64,000 nucleotides of DNA, taken from NCBI RefSeq assembly GCF_004801405.1, contig NZ_SSOB01000018.1:62001-126000 (forward strand), written 5' to 3'. This document shows positions 8,779 to 18,394 of the stretch, one piece after another. The position numbers and the translations under genes are program-made. Position 1 is the first letter of the stretch, and each line of letters begins with the position of its first letter. The DNA is from Cohnella fermenti. GTDB lineage: Bacteria > Bacillota > Bacilli > Paenibacillales > Paenibacillaceae. The notes beneath the pieces were generated by a model, which saw nothing but the letters and a program-made list of their open reading frames with translations, ran no database searches and was not told where the DNA came from.

Positions 8779-8919
8779 CGGCAGAACCTCCGTCATTGGA
8801 TTAGAATAAGTATAGCATCTGTAGGGCCGAATGACGAACCCTTCTTCGGTTGACTGTTATCAGCATACCAAACAAACGTTCGCATGTCTACTCGACTTTC
8901 CCGGCTTATTGGGTTAATC

Positions 8920-11487
8920 TTACTCCTTACTGGAATGCTTGCTAATGGTCTGCATCGTGACCGGTCCGAGCAAGCCCGACGGAAGCGAGCGCCGATCGTA
9001 TCGATTGCTTAAGCTGTTCGTCACTTCGACGCGCAGCTTGTTGCTCTCGCGAAGGAGCTCCCGCCCGATCGTGAAGGTGTATGGCTTCCACATCCGCACG
9101 CCGATCTCGCGATCATTGACGAACACTCGCACCAACTCATGCGCGTCCCCAAGATCGAGCGTAACGGTCGGCTCCTGCGGCGAATCGGAATCGCAATAAG
9201 AGCCGGAATCGGGAAGCCCGAAGCCTTTCTCATATACCACCGTCCCGGAAAAACACCGCATGCCATCCCATTCCATCCATGAGGCGAGTGTCCGAACTTC
9301 CCCGTTCACGTGCTCGCCTTGCACCTGCCAGTTGTCAGAGAGATCGGCTAATTCGACGCCTCTATCCGCTGAAGTCTCAATCGGCTCGGCTTCCCGGCTC
9401 GGGTCGATGGCGATGACCACACATTCCCGGCGATCGATGCCGAATTCGATGGAGGTTCCGCCTTCTGCGACGGGAATGGCCCTCGCCGCTTCGATGGCCC
9501 CTGTCCACGGGTCCCACCGCTCGGCATACCCGGCTTGCGCCGCCCGAAGCTTCCCTTCGTATCGCTCCTCGCCTTCATTCACGATGACATGGAAGGTAAC
9601 GCCGTCCTTGACCACACAACTGATGCGAATGGACGGCTGAGCCGGCTGAAGCTGCGCTTCCCGGCCCAACGCATTCAAGACCGCTTGGGAAATATCGGAC
9701 AACGAGACGCAACGCTGTCCAACCTCCATCGCACTCCGTTCATCCGGCGAGGCATCCAGCACAACGCCGCCCTGCTGGACGAACGCCTCCAGCAACCGCC
9801 AGGTGTCCGCTTCCAGACGGGCTCCGTCCTCGATCAGGACAACGGTGTAAGCCTGCTCAGCAATGCGAATCGTGCCGTCAACCAACCGATAGGAGCTCCG
9901 AAGCAGCTCTTCCTCCAGGTAATTAAATTCGATCTGATGCTCATACAGCGGCTTGACGGCGTTCCATGGCAGATACTCGGCCCCGGCAAGCACGGCCACC
10001 TTCGCCGTGTTCGCGCTGTCCGTCATCAGCCAGCTCATCCGCTTGATGTAACGGGAGAAGCGCGCATATTCCGGCCACCAGATATTGTTCGGCCCGACAT
10101 CCGGCGGACGCTCGTCCCGCCGCTCGTCCCGGATCGAGTAATAGAACGCGTGCGGGGAGATCAGGTTGACTCCGCGGACGAACAGCCAGTCCAGGTACCA
10201 CTTCATGTTGTCCGCGCTCAGCGCCCATCCTCCTTCGACGCCGCAGACGCCGAAGCATTCGTTCAGGTTCCGCCTTCTTCCCCGGTGGCGGGCCGCATCG
10301 GAGGAGCACTTGCCCATCGTGCTGTGCACGCCGTCGATCGCCTTGCCTTCTTCCGGCGCGATATATCGCCAGACGACGTCCTGTCCCGGGATATGGAAGT
10401 GCTCCAGCAGCCCAATATCGTTACTGACCGCCGGATGCCCCGTAAGCGCAATTCCATGCGCCTCGCACCAGTCGGCAAGCGGTTTATAGTAGGTTCTCGC
10501 CAGCCGCTTGCGAATGGCGGCTTCATAACCGTCGCGAATCCGCCCGGTGGCCTCCCCGGCATCGAACCAGAGCGCCGCCAGATCGGTCTCGCGACCGCCG
10601 CCTGCCAGGAACTCGTCCAGGAATCCGCTTGTCCACGGCTTTAATCGCTGCTTATGCCCCCGTCCGAGCAGGTCCGGCTCATCCGTGAACATGGCGAACA
10701 CCGTGGTGCCGAAGTAACGCTTCAGCTTGTTGTAATACTTCTCATGCGTCAGCGCGATAAAAGCCTGGACCGCCTCCGGGTTGAGCAGATCGGCCGCCAG
10801 GGGAGCATCCGGTTCGCCGTCATCCTGCCCGGGATGAACGCCGCGAATCGTCCCCCGCGATGGCGTCTCGACGAACAGCAGGACGGACCAATCGCCGTCC
10901 TCCGGAGGCTCGAAGCGCACGGCGTTCTCGGCAACAGCGAGCCGAATCGCGCTTCCCGCTTCGATCTCGGTGTCGGAGCGCTTCCGTACGGCCAACGCCG
11001 ACACCGCCTTCTCCCCCGCCTGCAGCGAGAATGGAACGATTGCCGTGTCTACTCTTGCCGCTTCTTCTTGGTTCGTAGCTGCTTTTTCCGCGCCATGCCC
11101 TTGCCCCAGTCCCGGCCCGCTGGCAATCTCGCGCATCTCCAGCCCAAGGCTGGCGAAGTCGGGGTTCTGCCGCACGACCATGCCGCAGGCGGAGCCCGAG
11201 GGATACATGCCTTCATCGTAGAGGATTACTCTCATGCCCAGCTTGTCGGCTTCCGCCACGGCCGCTTCAACCAGCTCCAGATAAGCTTCCGATAAGTAAG
11301 GCATGGATCGCGGGAGCCCCATCCGGGGATGAAGCACGAAGCCGTGCACTTCCTTCGCATGAAAATCATGAATTTGACGGATGAGCTCCTCCCTCGACAG
11401 CGCGTCATTCCAGAACCAGAACGGAATCGGGCTGAATTCCGCCGGCGGTTGTTCGAATTGCTTCCTCAACCGATCATATGTCTTCAC
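8920..11487 (-). CDS. Glycosyl hydrolase with GH106-like barrel and GH2-type jelly roll
   Basis: 855 residues, no signal peptide. The start (PIPFWFWNDALSREELIRQI, then GFVLHPRMGLP and VILYDEGMYPSGSACG) resembles the barrel of the GH106 alpha-L-rhamnosidase group and related uncharacterised glycosidases. Mid-protein motifs include FTDEPDLLGRG near residue 270 and ITPHA-like LISPHAFYYSIRDERR near 450. The C-terminus is a GH2-like sugar-binding sandwich (VTLDLGDAHELVRVFVND, then LPSGLLGPVTM). Rhamnosidase activity is an inference from family resemblance and the acid/base cannot be named with certainty. An AraC gene is divergent 142 bp away, with tandem operator-like repeats between them. Confidence 0.75.
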   Translation of the reverse strand: MKTYDRLRKQFEQPPAEFSPIPFWFWNDALSREELIRQIHDFHAKEVHGFVLHPRMGLPRSMPYLSEAYLELVEAAVAEADKLGMRVILYDEGMYPSGSACGMVVRQNPDFASLGLEMREIASGPGLGQGHGAEKAATNQEEAARVDTAIVPFSLQAGEKAVSALAVRKRSDTEIEAGSAIRLAVAENAVRFEPPEDGDWSVLLFVETPSRGTIRGVHPGQDDGEPDAPLAADLLNPEAVQAFIALTHEKYYNKLKRYFGTTVFAMFTDEPDLLGRGHKQRLKPWTSGFLDEFLAGGGRETDLAALWFDAGEATGRIRDGYEAAIRKRLARTYYKPLADWCEAHGIALTGHPAVSNDIGLLEHFHIPGQDVVWRYIAPEEGKAIDGVHSTMGKCSSDAARHRGRRRNLNECFGVCGVEGGWALSADNMKWYLDWLFVRGVNLISPHAFYYSIRDERRDERPPDVGPNNIWWPEYARFSRYIKRMSWLMTDSANTAKVAVLAGAEYLPWNAVKPLYEHQIEFNYLEEELLRSSYRLVDGTIRIAEQAYTVVLIEDGARLEADTWRLLEAFVQQGGVVLDASPDERSAMEVGQRCVSLSDISQAVLNALGREAQLQPAQPSIRISCVVKDGVTFHVIVNEGEERYEGKLRAAQAGYAERWDPWTGAIEAARAIPVAEGGTSIEFGIDRRECVVIAIDPSREAEPIETSADRGVELADLSDNWQVQGEHVNGEVRTLASWMEWDGMRCFSGTVVYEKGFGLPDSGSYCDSDSPQEPTVTLDLGDAHELVRVFVNDREIGVRMWKPYTFTIGRELLRESNKLRVEVTNSLSNRYDRRSLPSGLLGPVTMQTISKHSSKE

Positions 11488-11529
11488 GTCTCACACCTCA
11501 TTCGGGGGTTATCGCATTCGCTCCCTGCC

Positions 11530-11593
11530 ACTATACCAAGCCCTGCCGGAGCTGTAATTGCAGCTTTGCCGGGCAGCTATGCAGTTTTGCCGG
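11530..11593 (-). promoter_or_regulatory. GH106-like promoter with tandem AraC-type half-sites
   Basis: Two direct repeats, GCAGCTTTGCCGG at 11560-11572 and GCAGTTTTGCCGG at 11581-11593, are 21 bp (two helical turns) apart. They lie just upstream of a poor -35 (ATTACA, 11553-11558) and, after 17 bp, a -10 TATAGT (11530-11535) for the minus-strand gene at 11487. This is the standard layout for an AraC activator. A TATAAT on the plus strand at 11601-11606 could serve the divergent regulator. Confidence 0.6.
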
Positions 11594-11629
11594 ATATCCT
11601 TATAATGAGGGCAGAAGGAGGCGAGCGAG

Positions 11630-12508
11630 ATGCAAGCGCAATCGGCAGGTTCATTCCAGCTCTGGAGTCCCACGGTGAATTACGCCGGTCGAACCGTATC
11701 GGAGCCGGGCTATCGCTGGGGCCCTCGTCTCATCCCGGACCATCACCTCATCTACCTGCTGTCGGGCGTCGCCGAGTTGCGCCTCGGCAACCGAGCCTTC
11801 GAGCTCCGCGCCGGAGACATCGGCCTGTACGGGAGAGACACTCCGATGACACTGCGCTCCGCCGCTCCGTCGGCTGCGTTCTCGTACTACAGCATCCACT
11901 TCAACTGGGAAAACCCTTCTGCCATCCCAGACCACCCTTCGGCGAAAATGCGATACTGCGACGAGGCGGAGCTGGACCGGGAGCCGGCTCCCTTATTCGT
12001 GACCCTTGACGACGGGCAGCGGCTCGCGCTTCCGTTCGTCGCAAGGGCGCCGCAGCTCGAGCCCTTCATCAGTCAGGTGGTGGACGACTACCTGCAGCAA
12101 TCGTTCGGGTACGAGCTTGTGCTGCGGGGCCGGATGTGCCTGCTGCTCGCGGAGCTGATCCGCCATCTGCGGGAGGAACGCGAGCCGGAGGCGAGGCGCA
12201 AGGTGCTGCCGGCGCTGGAGCTGATGCGGGAGCACCCGGACCGGAGCTGGCACGTCTCGGAGCTGGCGAGCGCCTGCGGCTACCAGCCGGCCTACTTCGC
12301 CGAGCTGTTCAAAGAAGCCTTGGGCGCGACGCCCAAGGCCTACATGATGGAGCAGCGGATTCGTCTGGCCAAGCAGCTCCTGCTCGTCGGAGAGCCGATC
12401 GATGCGATCTCCGACCGGCTCGGGTTCGGCAGCCCGCCTTATTTTCACCGCAGCTTCAAGGACGCAACCGGTTTGACTCCTTCGGAGTTCCGGATGGGAG
12501 GAAGGTGA
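11630..12508 (+). CDS. AraC-family transcriptional regulator
   Basis: 292 residues. The N-terminal cupin sensor domain (HHLIYLLSGVAELRLGNRAF, LRAGDIGLYGRDTPM, YYSIHFNWE) is followed by a C-terminal AraC DNA-binding domain (SWHVSELASACGYQPAYFAE and IDAISDRLGFGSPPYFHRSF). The ATG has AAGGAGG eight bases upstream. It is divergent from the GH106-like gene and convergent, only 7 bp apart, with the second GH95 gene. The tandem sites at 11560-11593 are its probable target, so it likely senses a breakdown product of the polysaccharide handled by this cluster. Confidence 0.92.
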   Translation: MQAQSAGSFQLWSPTVNYAGRTVSEPGYRWGPRLIPDHHLIYLLSGVAELRLGNRAFELRAGDIGLYGRDTPMTLRSAAPSAAFSYYSIHFNWENPSAIPDHPSAKMRYCDEAELDREPAPLFVTLDDGQRLALPFVARAPQLEPFISQVVDDYLQQSFGYELVLRGRMCLLLAELIRHLREEREPEARRKVLPALELMREHPDRSWHVSELASACGYQPAYFAELFKEALGATPKAYMMEQRIRLAKQLLLVGEPIDAISDRLGFGSPPYFHRSFKDATGLTPSEFRMGGR

Positions 12509-12515
12509 GGAAGGC

Positions 12516-14900
12516 TCATTCGACCGTCGCAACCCTCAGCGTGTAGCTCTGCCCCCGTTCTGTCGGGAACACCGTCGCCCCATCCGCATTCCCCGCGGCG
12601 GCAACTTCGGCTTCGCCCGCGAAGACGCGGAAGGGCAAGCGGCACACGATCGCGCAAGGCTGTCCGAGAAGCGATACGATCTCGGCTTCGGTCAGTTCGC
12701 CGTTCGTCCAGCGCAAGCTCGCCTCGAATCCGCCTCGCGCCCGCAGCCCGCGGACGAAGCCGTCCGGCCAGCGATCGGGCAGCGCCGGAAGAAGCTCGAG
12801 GAAGCCTTGATGCGACTGCAGCAGCAGCTCGGCGATTCCGGCCGTGGCGGCGAAGTTGCCGTCGATCTGGAACGGAGGATGGGCGTCGAACAGATTGGCA
12901 TAGACGCCCCCATGGTCATGATTGATCGGCTCGTCCGCCCGGACAAGCCGCAGCAGATTCGAGATCAGCCGCTCCGCCCGGTTGCCGTCCTTGAATCTCG
13001 CCCATAGATTGATTTTCCAACCGAGGCTCCACCCCGTCCCGCCATCTCCGCGAATGTCCAGTGAAGCCCTTCCGGCACGGAACAGCTCCGGCGTGGACCT
13101 CTCTGAGAGCAGTTGCCCCGGATAGATGCCGACCAGATGGGAGACGTGCCGGTGATGGACATCCTCTCCTTCGTAATCGTGGCTCCACTCCAGCAGTTCG
13201 CCCTGTTGGCCGATGCGCATCGGCAGCAATCTGCTCTTCGTCCGCTCCAGCCCGCGAACCCACTCCTCCTCGTCCCGAAGCTGTCGTCCGGCCCGAATGC
13301 ATATGTCGAGCAGTTCCCCGATCAGGCTCAGGTCCATCGTCGCCGCCTCGCTGACGGCATAGCGGCCCTCCCCGACCCGGAACTTCTGCTCCGGCGACGT
13401 CGAAGGAGAGGTCACGAGATGCCCGTCCTCGTTCTCGATCAGCCAATCCAGGACGAACAAGGCGGCATCCTTCAGAATCGGGTAAGCCTCGTTGCGAAGG
13501 AAATCCTCGTCTCCGCCGAAGGCATAATGCTCCCACAGATGCCGGGTCAGCCAGACGCCGCCCATCGGCCAGAGCGCCCATACCGGATCGCCGCGGCCGA
13601 AGTCGCCGACGGGAGCGGTCTGCGCCCACAGATCGGAGTTGTGATGCGCCACCCAACCGCGCGCCCCGTAATTCGTCGCCGCCGTCCGGCGGCCGTTCTC
13701 GGCCAGCCGCCCGACGAAGCGAAGCAGCGGCTCGTGAAGCTCCGCCAGATTGCACGTCTCCGCCGCCCAATAGTTCATCTCCGCGTTGATGTTGAGCGTA
13801 TAGTTGCTGCTCCAGGGCGCTCTCGTCTCCTCGTTCCAGATGCCCTGCAGGTTGGCCGGCTGCGTGCCCTCCCGAGAGCTGGCGATCAGCAGGTAGCGAC
13901 CGTAATGGAACAGCAGCTCGACCAGGCCAGGATCGCGGCTGCCGTATTCTGCGATTCGCTTATCCGTCGGGAGGTCGGCAGGAGCTGGGCTGTCTCCCAG
14001 ACGAAGTTCGACGCGACGGAACAGCCGGTCATGGTCGTCGATATGCCGTCGGCGCAGCTCCGCGTATTCCCGACCTCGCAGCGCTTCGATCGCCGCCGCG
14101 GTCAGCCGCTTCGGCTCGCGGGCTTCGTCGCTGCCGCCAAGCTTCGGCTCGAACGAGGTTGCCGCGCTGAAGAAGAGTGTCGCCTCCGTTGCGCCTTCCA
14201 GATGAAGCCCATCGGCATCGACCCGAAGCGTTCCGCCGACGTGCTCGATCGCCAGCCTGCCGTGGTAGCGAAGTCCTCTGGCCGTGCCGGGAGCGCCATA
14301 GCGAACGGGACTCTCGATATCGTCGTAATTGGCCGAGACATGCTCGGGCGCGATGCCCGAGAGGGTGAACTGGTCGTCCTCCGTCCCGGTAGAGTGGCGA
14401 AGCGGGCTGTCCAGCCGCGCCCGGAAGCTCAGCCGACCTTCCTTGCTCGCCGTCAGCCGCATAACAATTGCCTGATCGGGATGGGATGCGAAGATCTCGC
14501 GAGTGTAGACGACCCCGCCGATGGCGTAGGTCACGGAAGCGACCGCTGTCGCCAGGTCGAGCTTGCGCTCGTAGCTTCCATAGCTGAGCTGGCCGTGCTC
14601 CATCGTGAGAAGCAGATCGCCGAAGGGCAAGTACGATTGCGTGAAGGGGCCCATCATCTCCTTGGCCAGACGGTCCGCCTCTTCATACCTCTTCCGGGCG
14701 ATCAGCTCCCGGATCTTCGGCAACGCTTCCCTCGCGCCGGGATTGTTCCCGTCCTGCGGATATCCCGACCAGAGCGTATCCTCGTTGAGCGCGATGCGTT
14801 CCTTCTCGATGCCGCCGAACACCATCGCGCCGAGCCTGCCGTTGCCGACGGGCAGCGCCTCGACCCAGTGAACGGCGGGCAATTGGAATTGAATGTTCAT
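12516..14900 (-). CDS. Glycoside hydrolase family 95, second copy
   Basis: 794 residues from the ATG at 14900, chosen because GGAGGG lies eight bases before it; an upstream in-frame start (14972) would add an Asn/Gln/Arg-rich tail encoded by a hexamer repeat and has no site. Family hallmarks: [17 protein letters not shown] and [12 protein letters not shown] at the N-terminus, [12 protein letters not shown] near residue 372, PSTSPEQKF near 502 (general acid region) and [12 protein letters not shown] near 678. It is clearly diverged from the GH95 at 1863-4175, so the two may prefer different linkages or act on fucose versus galactose. Probably cytoplasmic. Its 3' end nearly touches the convergent AraC gene. 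Confidence 0.93.
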   Translation of the reverse strand: MNIQFQLPAVHWVEALPVGNGRLGAMVFGGIEKERIALNEDTLWSGYPQDGNNPGAREALPKIRELIARKRYEEADRLAKEMMGPFTQSYLPFGDLLLTMEHGQLSYGSYERKLDLATAVASVTYAIGGVVYTREIFASHPDQAIVMRLTASKEGRLSFRARLDSPLRHSTGTEDDQFTLSGIAPEHVSANYDDIESPVRYGAPGTARGLRYHGRLAIEHVGGTLRVDADGLHLEGATEATLFFSAATSFEPKLGGSDEAREPKRLTAAAIEALRGREYAELRRRHIDDHDRLFRRVELRLGDSPAPADLPTDKRIAEYGSRDPGLVELLFHYGRYLLIASSREGTQPANLQGIWNEETRAPWSSNYTLNINAEMNYWAAETCNLAELHEPLLRFVGRLAENGRRTAATNYGARGWVAHHNSDLWAQTAPVGDFGRGDPVWALWPMGGVWLTRHLWEHYAFGGDEDFLRNEAYPILKDAALFVLDWLIENEDGHLVTSPSTSPEQKFRVGEGRYAVSEAATMDLSLIGELLDICIRAGRQLRDEEEWVRGLERTKSRLLPMRIGQQGELLEWSHDYEGEDVHHRHVSHLVGIYPGQLLSERSTPELFRAGRASLDIRGDGGTGWSLGWKINLWARFKDGNRAERLISNLLRLVRADEPINHDHGGVYANLFDAHPPFQIDGNFAATAGIAELLLQSHQGFLELLPALPDRWPDGFVRGLRARGGFEASLRWTNGELTEAEIVSLLGQPCAIVCRLPFRVFAGEAEVAAAGNADGATVFPTERGQSYTLRVATVE

Positions 14901-14940
14901 TGCGTAGTCCCTCCATATATTCGCAGTGTCTGCCGCTGTC

Positions 14941-15033
14941 TGAGTTTGATTCCGATTCCGATTCTGATTCAAATCGAATTCGAATCTATAAATAATGAAC
15001 CAAAGATTATAACGAGCAGATTATAACGAGCAC
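14941..15033. repeat. Simple and short direct repeats upstream of GH95
   Basis: GATTCY hexamers repeat at about 14947-14970, followed by a small palindrome around GAATTC. A 13-bp direct repeat (GATTATAACGAGC, twice in tandem) lies at about 15007-15032. The rest of 14901-15373 holds the family-2 repeat and an AT-rich stretch. Confidence 0.6.
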
Positions 15034-15095
15034 ACTCGTATCGATACTTCTCGCATGGCATAAGGTTCTATTGCAATGATGTTGGAAGTTTGTCG

Positions 15096-15256
15096 TTCTG
15101 ACCGCGGGCCGCGAATTATAGTCGAAATTTCAGGCTGGTTCGCTCAATCGGCTGCGGGACGGCGACGCTTCGGCTCTGAATGCTGGTTTTTTCAGCATTC
15201 AGCCGCGGAACGGCAAATTATTGTCGAGATTTCAGGCTTATTCGCTCCAACGGGTA
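15096..15256. repeat. Three-unit 51-bp tandem repeat (family 2, array 2)
   Basis: Units carry the block GTCGAAATTTCAGGCTGGTT at 15121 and GTCGAGATTTCAGGCTTATT at 15223, which are 102 bp (two units) apart. The middle unit has decayed into a perfect 9-bp hairpin, TGAATGCTG (15177-15185) and CAGCATTCA (15193-15201), with a T-rich loop. It is the same family as 8060-8262. Confidence 0.7.
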
Positions 15257-15331
15257 CCGGCCGCGGATCAGGAATTTCCGGTTCCCAATTCTGCGCGATG
15301 TAACTTGCCAAGATAAATTCATTCGTTCAAC

Positions 15332-15365
15332 TTAAATAAGTCAAACTTAATTAAACCTTATTTAA
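15332..15365 (-). terminator. Weak AT-rich hairpin after the second GH2 gene
   Basis: A perfect 9-bp inverted repeat (TTAAATAAG and CTTATTTAA, 16-bp spacer) lies just after the stop of the gene at 15374. It is low in GC, so it may terminate poorly or not at all. Confidence 0.35.
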
Positions 15366-15373
15366 AACTAAAT

Positions 15374-18157
15374 TTAAACTGAATTCAAACCAAATAACCC
15401 GAACGTTCTCAGGTTGGCCGGTACTTCCTGCGGCATCTGTGTGAACGTTATTCGAACGTACCGGCAAGCCGCCCGCTTCACCGGCTTGACGAGCGTCTCG
15501 CCGTCCTTCCCAAGCTCCACCGCCTTCTCCCGATGATCGAGCAGCGGCGACCACGACTCCCCGTCGCTCGAGCCTTCCAGCACGAACCGATACATCCCCG
15601 CCCGTTCGAACGCAAGCTCCACTCGGTCCGGGTACTTGACGCCCTCCAGATCGAGCATCCACCACTCTCCCGAAGCCAGGCTTCCTGCTCGCCAGGAGGA
15701 GCCGGGGTCGGCATCATTGGCGTTGTTCTTGCCATAACCGCGCGCTGCGCTGCTTGCCTTGTTCGGCCGATTCGTCGCCAGGTCGAGCAGTTGCTCGCGG
15801 GCCTCCTTCACCTGCACGGCAGACTTGGAGGGAAGAGGAATCGTCAGGTCCGGCTCCGACTCTATCGCTGCAGCCGATTCTATCGTTCCGATCGAATGAT
15901 TCGTTCCGACCGATTCCGTCGTCACGATCGTCAGCCTCGCTTCCTGAAGACCTGGCGATGTCGCCACGATGACCGATACTCCCGCATAATAAGAACGGAA
16001 GACGATCGCGCCAAGCCCTTCAATCACCTGCAAGCCGGTGTCGGTGTCTATCCGCTTCGCAGCGTACGACGGGAATTGCCCCGGACCGGATTCGACCGTC
16101 AACGCGACGGGAGCGGACGCAGCGACCCGCTTCCCGTTCTCGTCGACAAGCTCGACAACAAGCTGCGTATCGTCGGTCCCGTCGTTGCGAATCCGCGTCG
16201 AGCTGCCTACGCCTGGATATAACCGCAGCCGCGTCGGAGTGCCCGGCCTCGGCCATTCCGGCTCCCCGCCCGGCTCCTTCGGCGGCTCAATGCCCAGATA
16301 GCCGAGTGCCGCTCTATCCATCGCTATTCTCGCCCTCGCCGTTCGCTCCGACTCCACTGATTGCTCCAACTCTGACGCTTCCCCCGCCGCATTCAAAGCC
16401 GTACTATTGAAGCGATGCCAGTACCAGCCGCGCAGCGGAAGGCGGTAATAATCGACAATGCCCATATGTCCCATATCGTTGGCTAGACTGCCATGATGGA
16501 AGCCGCACCAGAGTGCCTGTCCGCATCGCCACTTGGGCGCCGCATGGCGATAAGGATCGGTTCGGCTCGCCGCGACATGATCGTAATACGGGCGATAGCA
16601 GCCGGGACGATCCATCACCTCGCTGCCATATTCGGAGACAACCTGCGGAATGACCGGCCGTTCCGTCTCCGGATCGTCAACCCGTTCGTCGCCGTCCCAC
16701 TTCATATAGAAGCCGCCGCCATCGCCGTTCAAGCCGGCAACGTCCGCGATATCCGGTCGGTCCAGCTCCCATCTCTGCGCGCCTCCGACCGCCGCCGGGC
16801 GTGTCGGGTCCTCCTCGCGGGAGACGGCGACCATCCGGCGCAGAAGCTCGACCGCCTGCTGACGGACGGACTCGTGGCTGAAGAACGGCTCGTTGCCCAT
16901 GCTCCAGACGATCACGCTCGGCCGATTCCGGTTGATGCGGATCATCTCGCGCAATTGCCTGATCGCGCTGATCTCGAAGCCCTCCCGGTCCTCCTCCAGC
17001 ACCGGGTACGCGCTGGCCCGCCAATCGGTCCGCTCCCCCGTATCGTTGGCTCCTCCGCCCATTCCCCAGAAGGTCGCCTCCGACCAGAACAGAATGCCGT
17101 ATTCGTCGCAGGCGCGAGCGAAGGCGGGATGGTGCGGATAGTGGCTGCCGCGAATGAAGTTCATCCCTGCGTCCTTGATCATCTTGACGTCGCGATAGAT
17201 CGCCGCCTGCGTGACTGCGTCTCCCCAGCCCGCCTGGTCCTGGTGAACGTTCGCCCCGTTCAGGAACAGCCTCCGGCCATTAAGGAAGAAGCCCTCGTCC
17301 GCCGTCCACTCCATCCAGCGGAACCCCATCGTATCCTCGAACTCGTCGACGACCTCCCCTTCCGCAACGATCTCTGTCGTCACCCGGTACAGATACGGAT
17401 CGTCCGGACCCCACAGCCTAGGATTGGAGACTGGCCCGCCGAAGCTGTCGGCCTTCCGTGTCGTGCCTGCCGCTACCTCAAGCGTCCGCTCCGTCGCGAC
17501 CGTCTCCCGGCCCTCGCGATCCCGCACGACCGTGCGGACCGTAACCCGCTTGTCCTCCTCCGAACCATTGACGACCTCGGCTTGCACACGTACCTGCATC
17601 CGTGTCTCGTTCCCATCGTTCGACAGAAGCGGCGTGGTCACGAATGTGCCGTTCCATGCAAGATGCAGCGGCTCGGTAACAGTCAGGCTGACGTCACGGT
17701 AGATGCCGCCGGAGAACGTATGCTCGCCGGAGCGCGGCGCGATGCGCCCGCTCCACTCGTTGCCGACCCGGACGGCGATGACATTCGAGCCGTCCCGCAG
17801 CCACTCCGTAATATCGTAGCAGAAGCCGGTATAGCCTCCTTCGTGCCGCCCGACCAGGCCGCCGTTGACGAATACCTCCGCTGTCTGGAAGACGCCTTCG
17901 AACGCCAGATGCACGAGCTTGCCCGCCCATTCCGGCCGATAAGCGAATCGCTTGCGGTACCACCCCGACCCGATAAACCATTCATTCTCCATATAATAAG
18001 GAATGCTGAAGGAATGGGGCAAGCCGACATGCCGCCAGCCGGTGTCGTCATACTCCGCTTGCTTCGGACGTTCCTCCTCATAGCCGAACTCATCGCTGCG
18101 AACGAATCTCCATTCCCGATTCAAGTTGATACAGCTTCTTCTCCGTTCCGATCTCAC
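15374..18157 (-). CDS. Glycoside hydrolase family 2 with C-terminal discoidin (F5/8-type) domain
   Basis: 927 residues. The GH2 sugar-binding domain comes first (NREWRFVRSDE, LPHSFSIPYYM, GSGWYRKRF), then an Ig-like domain and a TIM barrel with SVIVWSMGNEPFF near residue 419 (acid/base Glu) and PQVVSEYGSEV near 508 (nucleophile Glu). A further Ig-like region leads to a discoidin-type carbohydrate-binding domain from about residue 790 to the end (DPGSSWRAGSL, EWWMLDLEG, CRYVRITF). The start is GTG, with GGTG and GGAG upstream as a mediocre ribosome site. No signal peptide is visible, which is unusual for an enzyme carrying a binding module. Likely beta-galactosidase or a related exo-enzyme. 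Confidence 0.88.
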   Translation of the reverse strand: MRSERRRSCINLNREWRFVRSDEFGYEEERPKQAEYDDTGWRHVGLPHSFSIPYYMENEWFIGSGWYRKRFAYRPEWAGKLVHLAFEGVFQTAEVFVNGGLVGRHEGGYTGFCYDITEWLRDGSNVIAVRVGNEWSGRIAPRSGEHTFSGGIYRDVSLTVTEPLHLAWNGTFVTTPLLSNDGNETRMQVRVQAEVVNGSEEDKRVTVRTVVRDREGRETVATERTLEVAAGTTRKADSFGGPVSNPRLWGPDDPYLYRVTTEIVAEGEVVDEFEDTMGFRWMEWTADEGFFLNGRRLFLNGANVHQDQAGWGDAVTQAAIYRDVKMIKDAGMNFIRGSHYPHHPAFARACDEYGILFWSEATFWGMGGGANDTGERTDWRASAYPVLEEDREGFEISAIRQLREMIRINRNRPSVIVWSMGNEPFFSHESVRQQAVELLRRMVAVSREEDPTRPAAVGGAQRWELDRPDIADVAGLNGDGGGFYMKWDGDERVDDPETERPVIPQVVSEYGSEVMDRPGCYRPYYDHVAASRTDPYRHAAPKWRCGQALWCGFHHGSLANDMGHMGIVDYYRLPLRGWYWHRFNSTALNAAGEASELEQSVESERTARARIAMDRAALGYLGIEPPKEPGGEPEWPRPGTPTRLRLYPGVGSSTRIRNDGTDDTQLVVELVDENGKRVAASAPVALTVESGPGQFPSYAAKRIDTDTGLQVIEGLGAIVFRSYYAGVSVIVATSPGLQEARLTIVTTESVGTNHSIGTIESAAAIESEPDLTIPLPSKSAVQVKEAREQLLDLATNRPNKASSAARGYGKNNANDADPGSSWRAGSLASGEWWMLDLEGVKYPDRVELAFERAGMYRFVLEGSSDGESWSPLLDHREKAVELGKDGETLVKPVKRAACRYVRITFTQMPQEVPANLRTFGLFGLNSV

Positions 18158-18296
18158 AGGCCATCACCACTCCAATAGAACAAAATTACAACTCATATAC
18201 TAAGTATCAATCGAAAATTTGGCGAGGTAAATAGAAACTTACTATGATTAATAATATGATATTACGTTATATTCAAGAAATCGGAGCATCGAAGAA

Positions 18297-18327
18297 CCCC
18301 CCTGCCCGAACCTGGACAGGGGGGGGC
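18297..18327 (-). terminator. Strong GC hairpin after the beta-helix gene
   Basis: CCCCCCTGNCC pairs with GGNCAGGGGGG around a short loop, about 70 bp after the stop at 18395. On the minus strand it is followed by TTCTTC rather than a long T-run. Confidence 0.65.
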
Positions 18328-18394
18328 GCCTTCTTTATGGCAACGCCATTCCACTTGGTTCACACAACGCATTCAGACTTGGCTCACAACCAAA

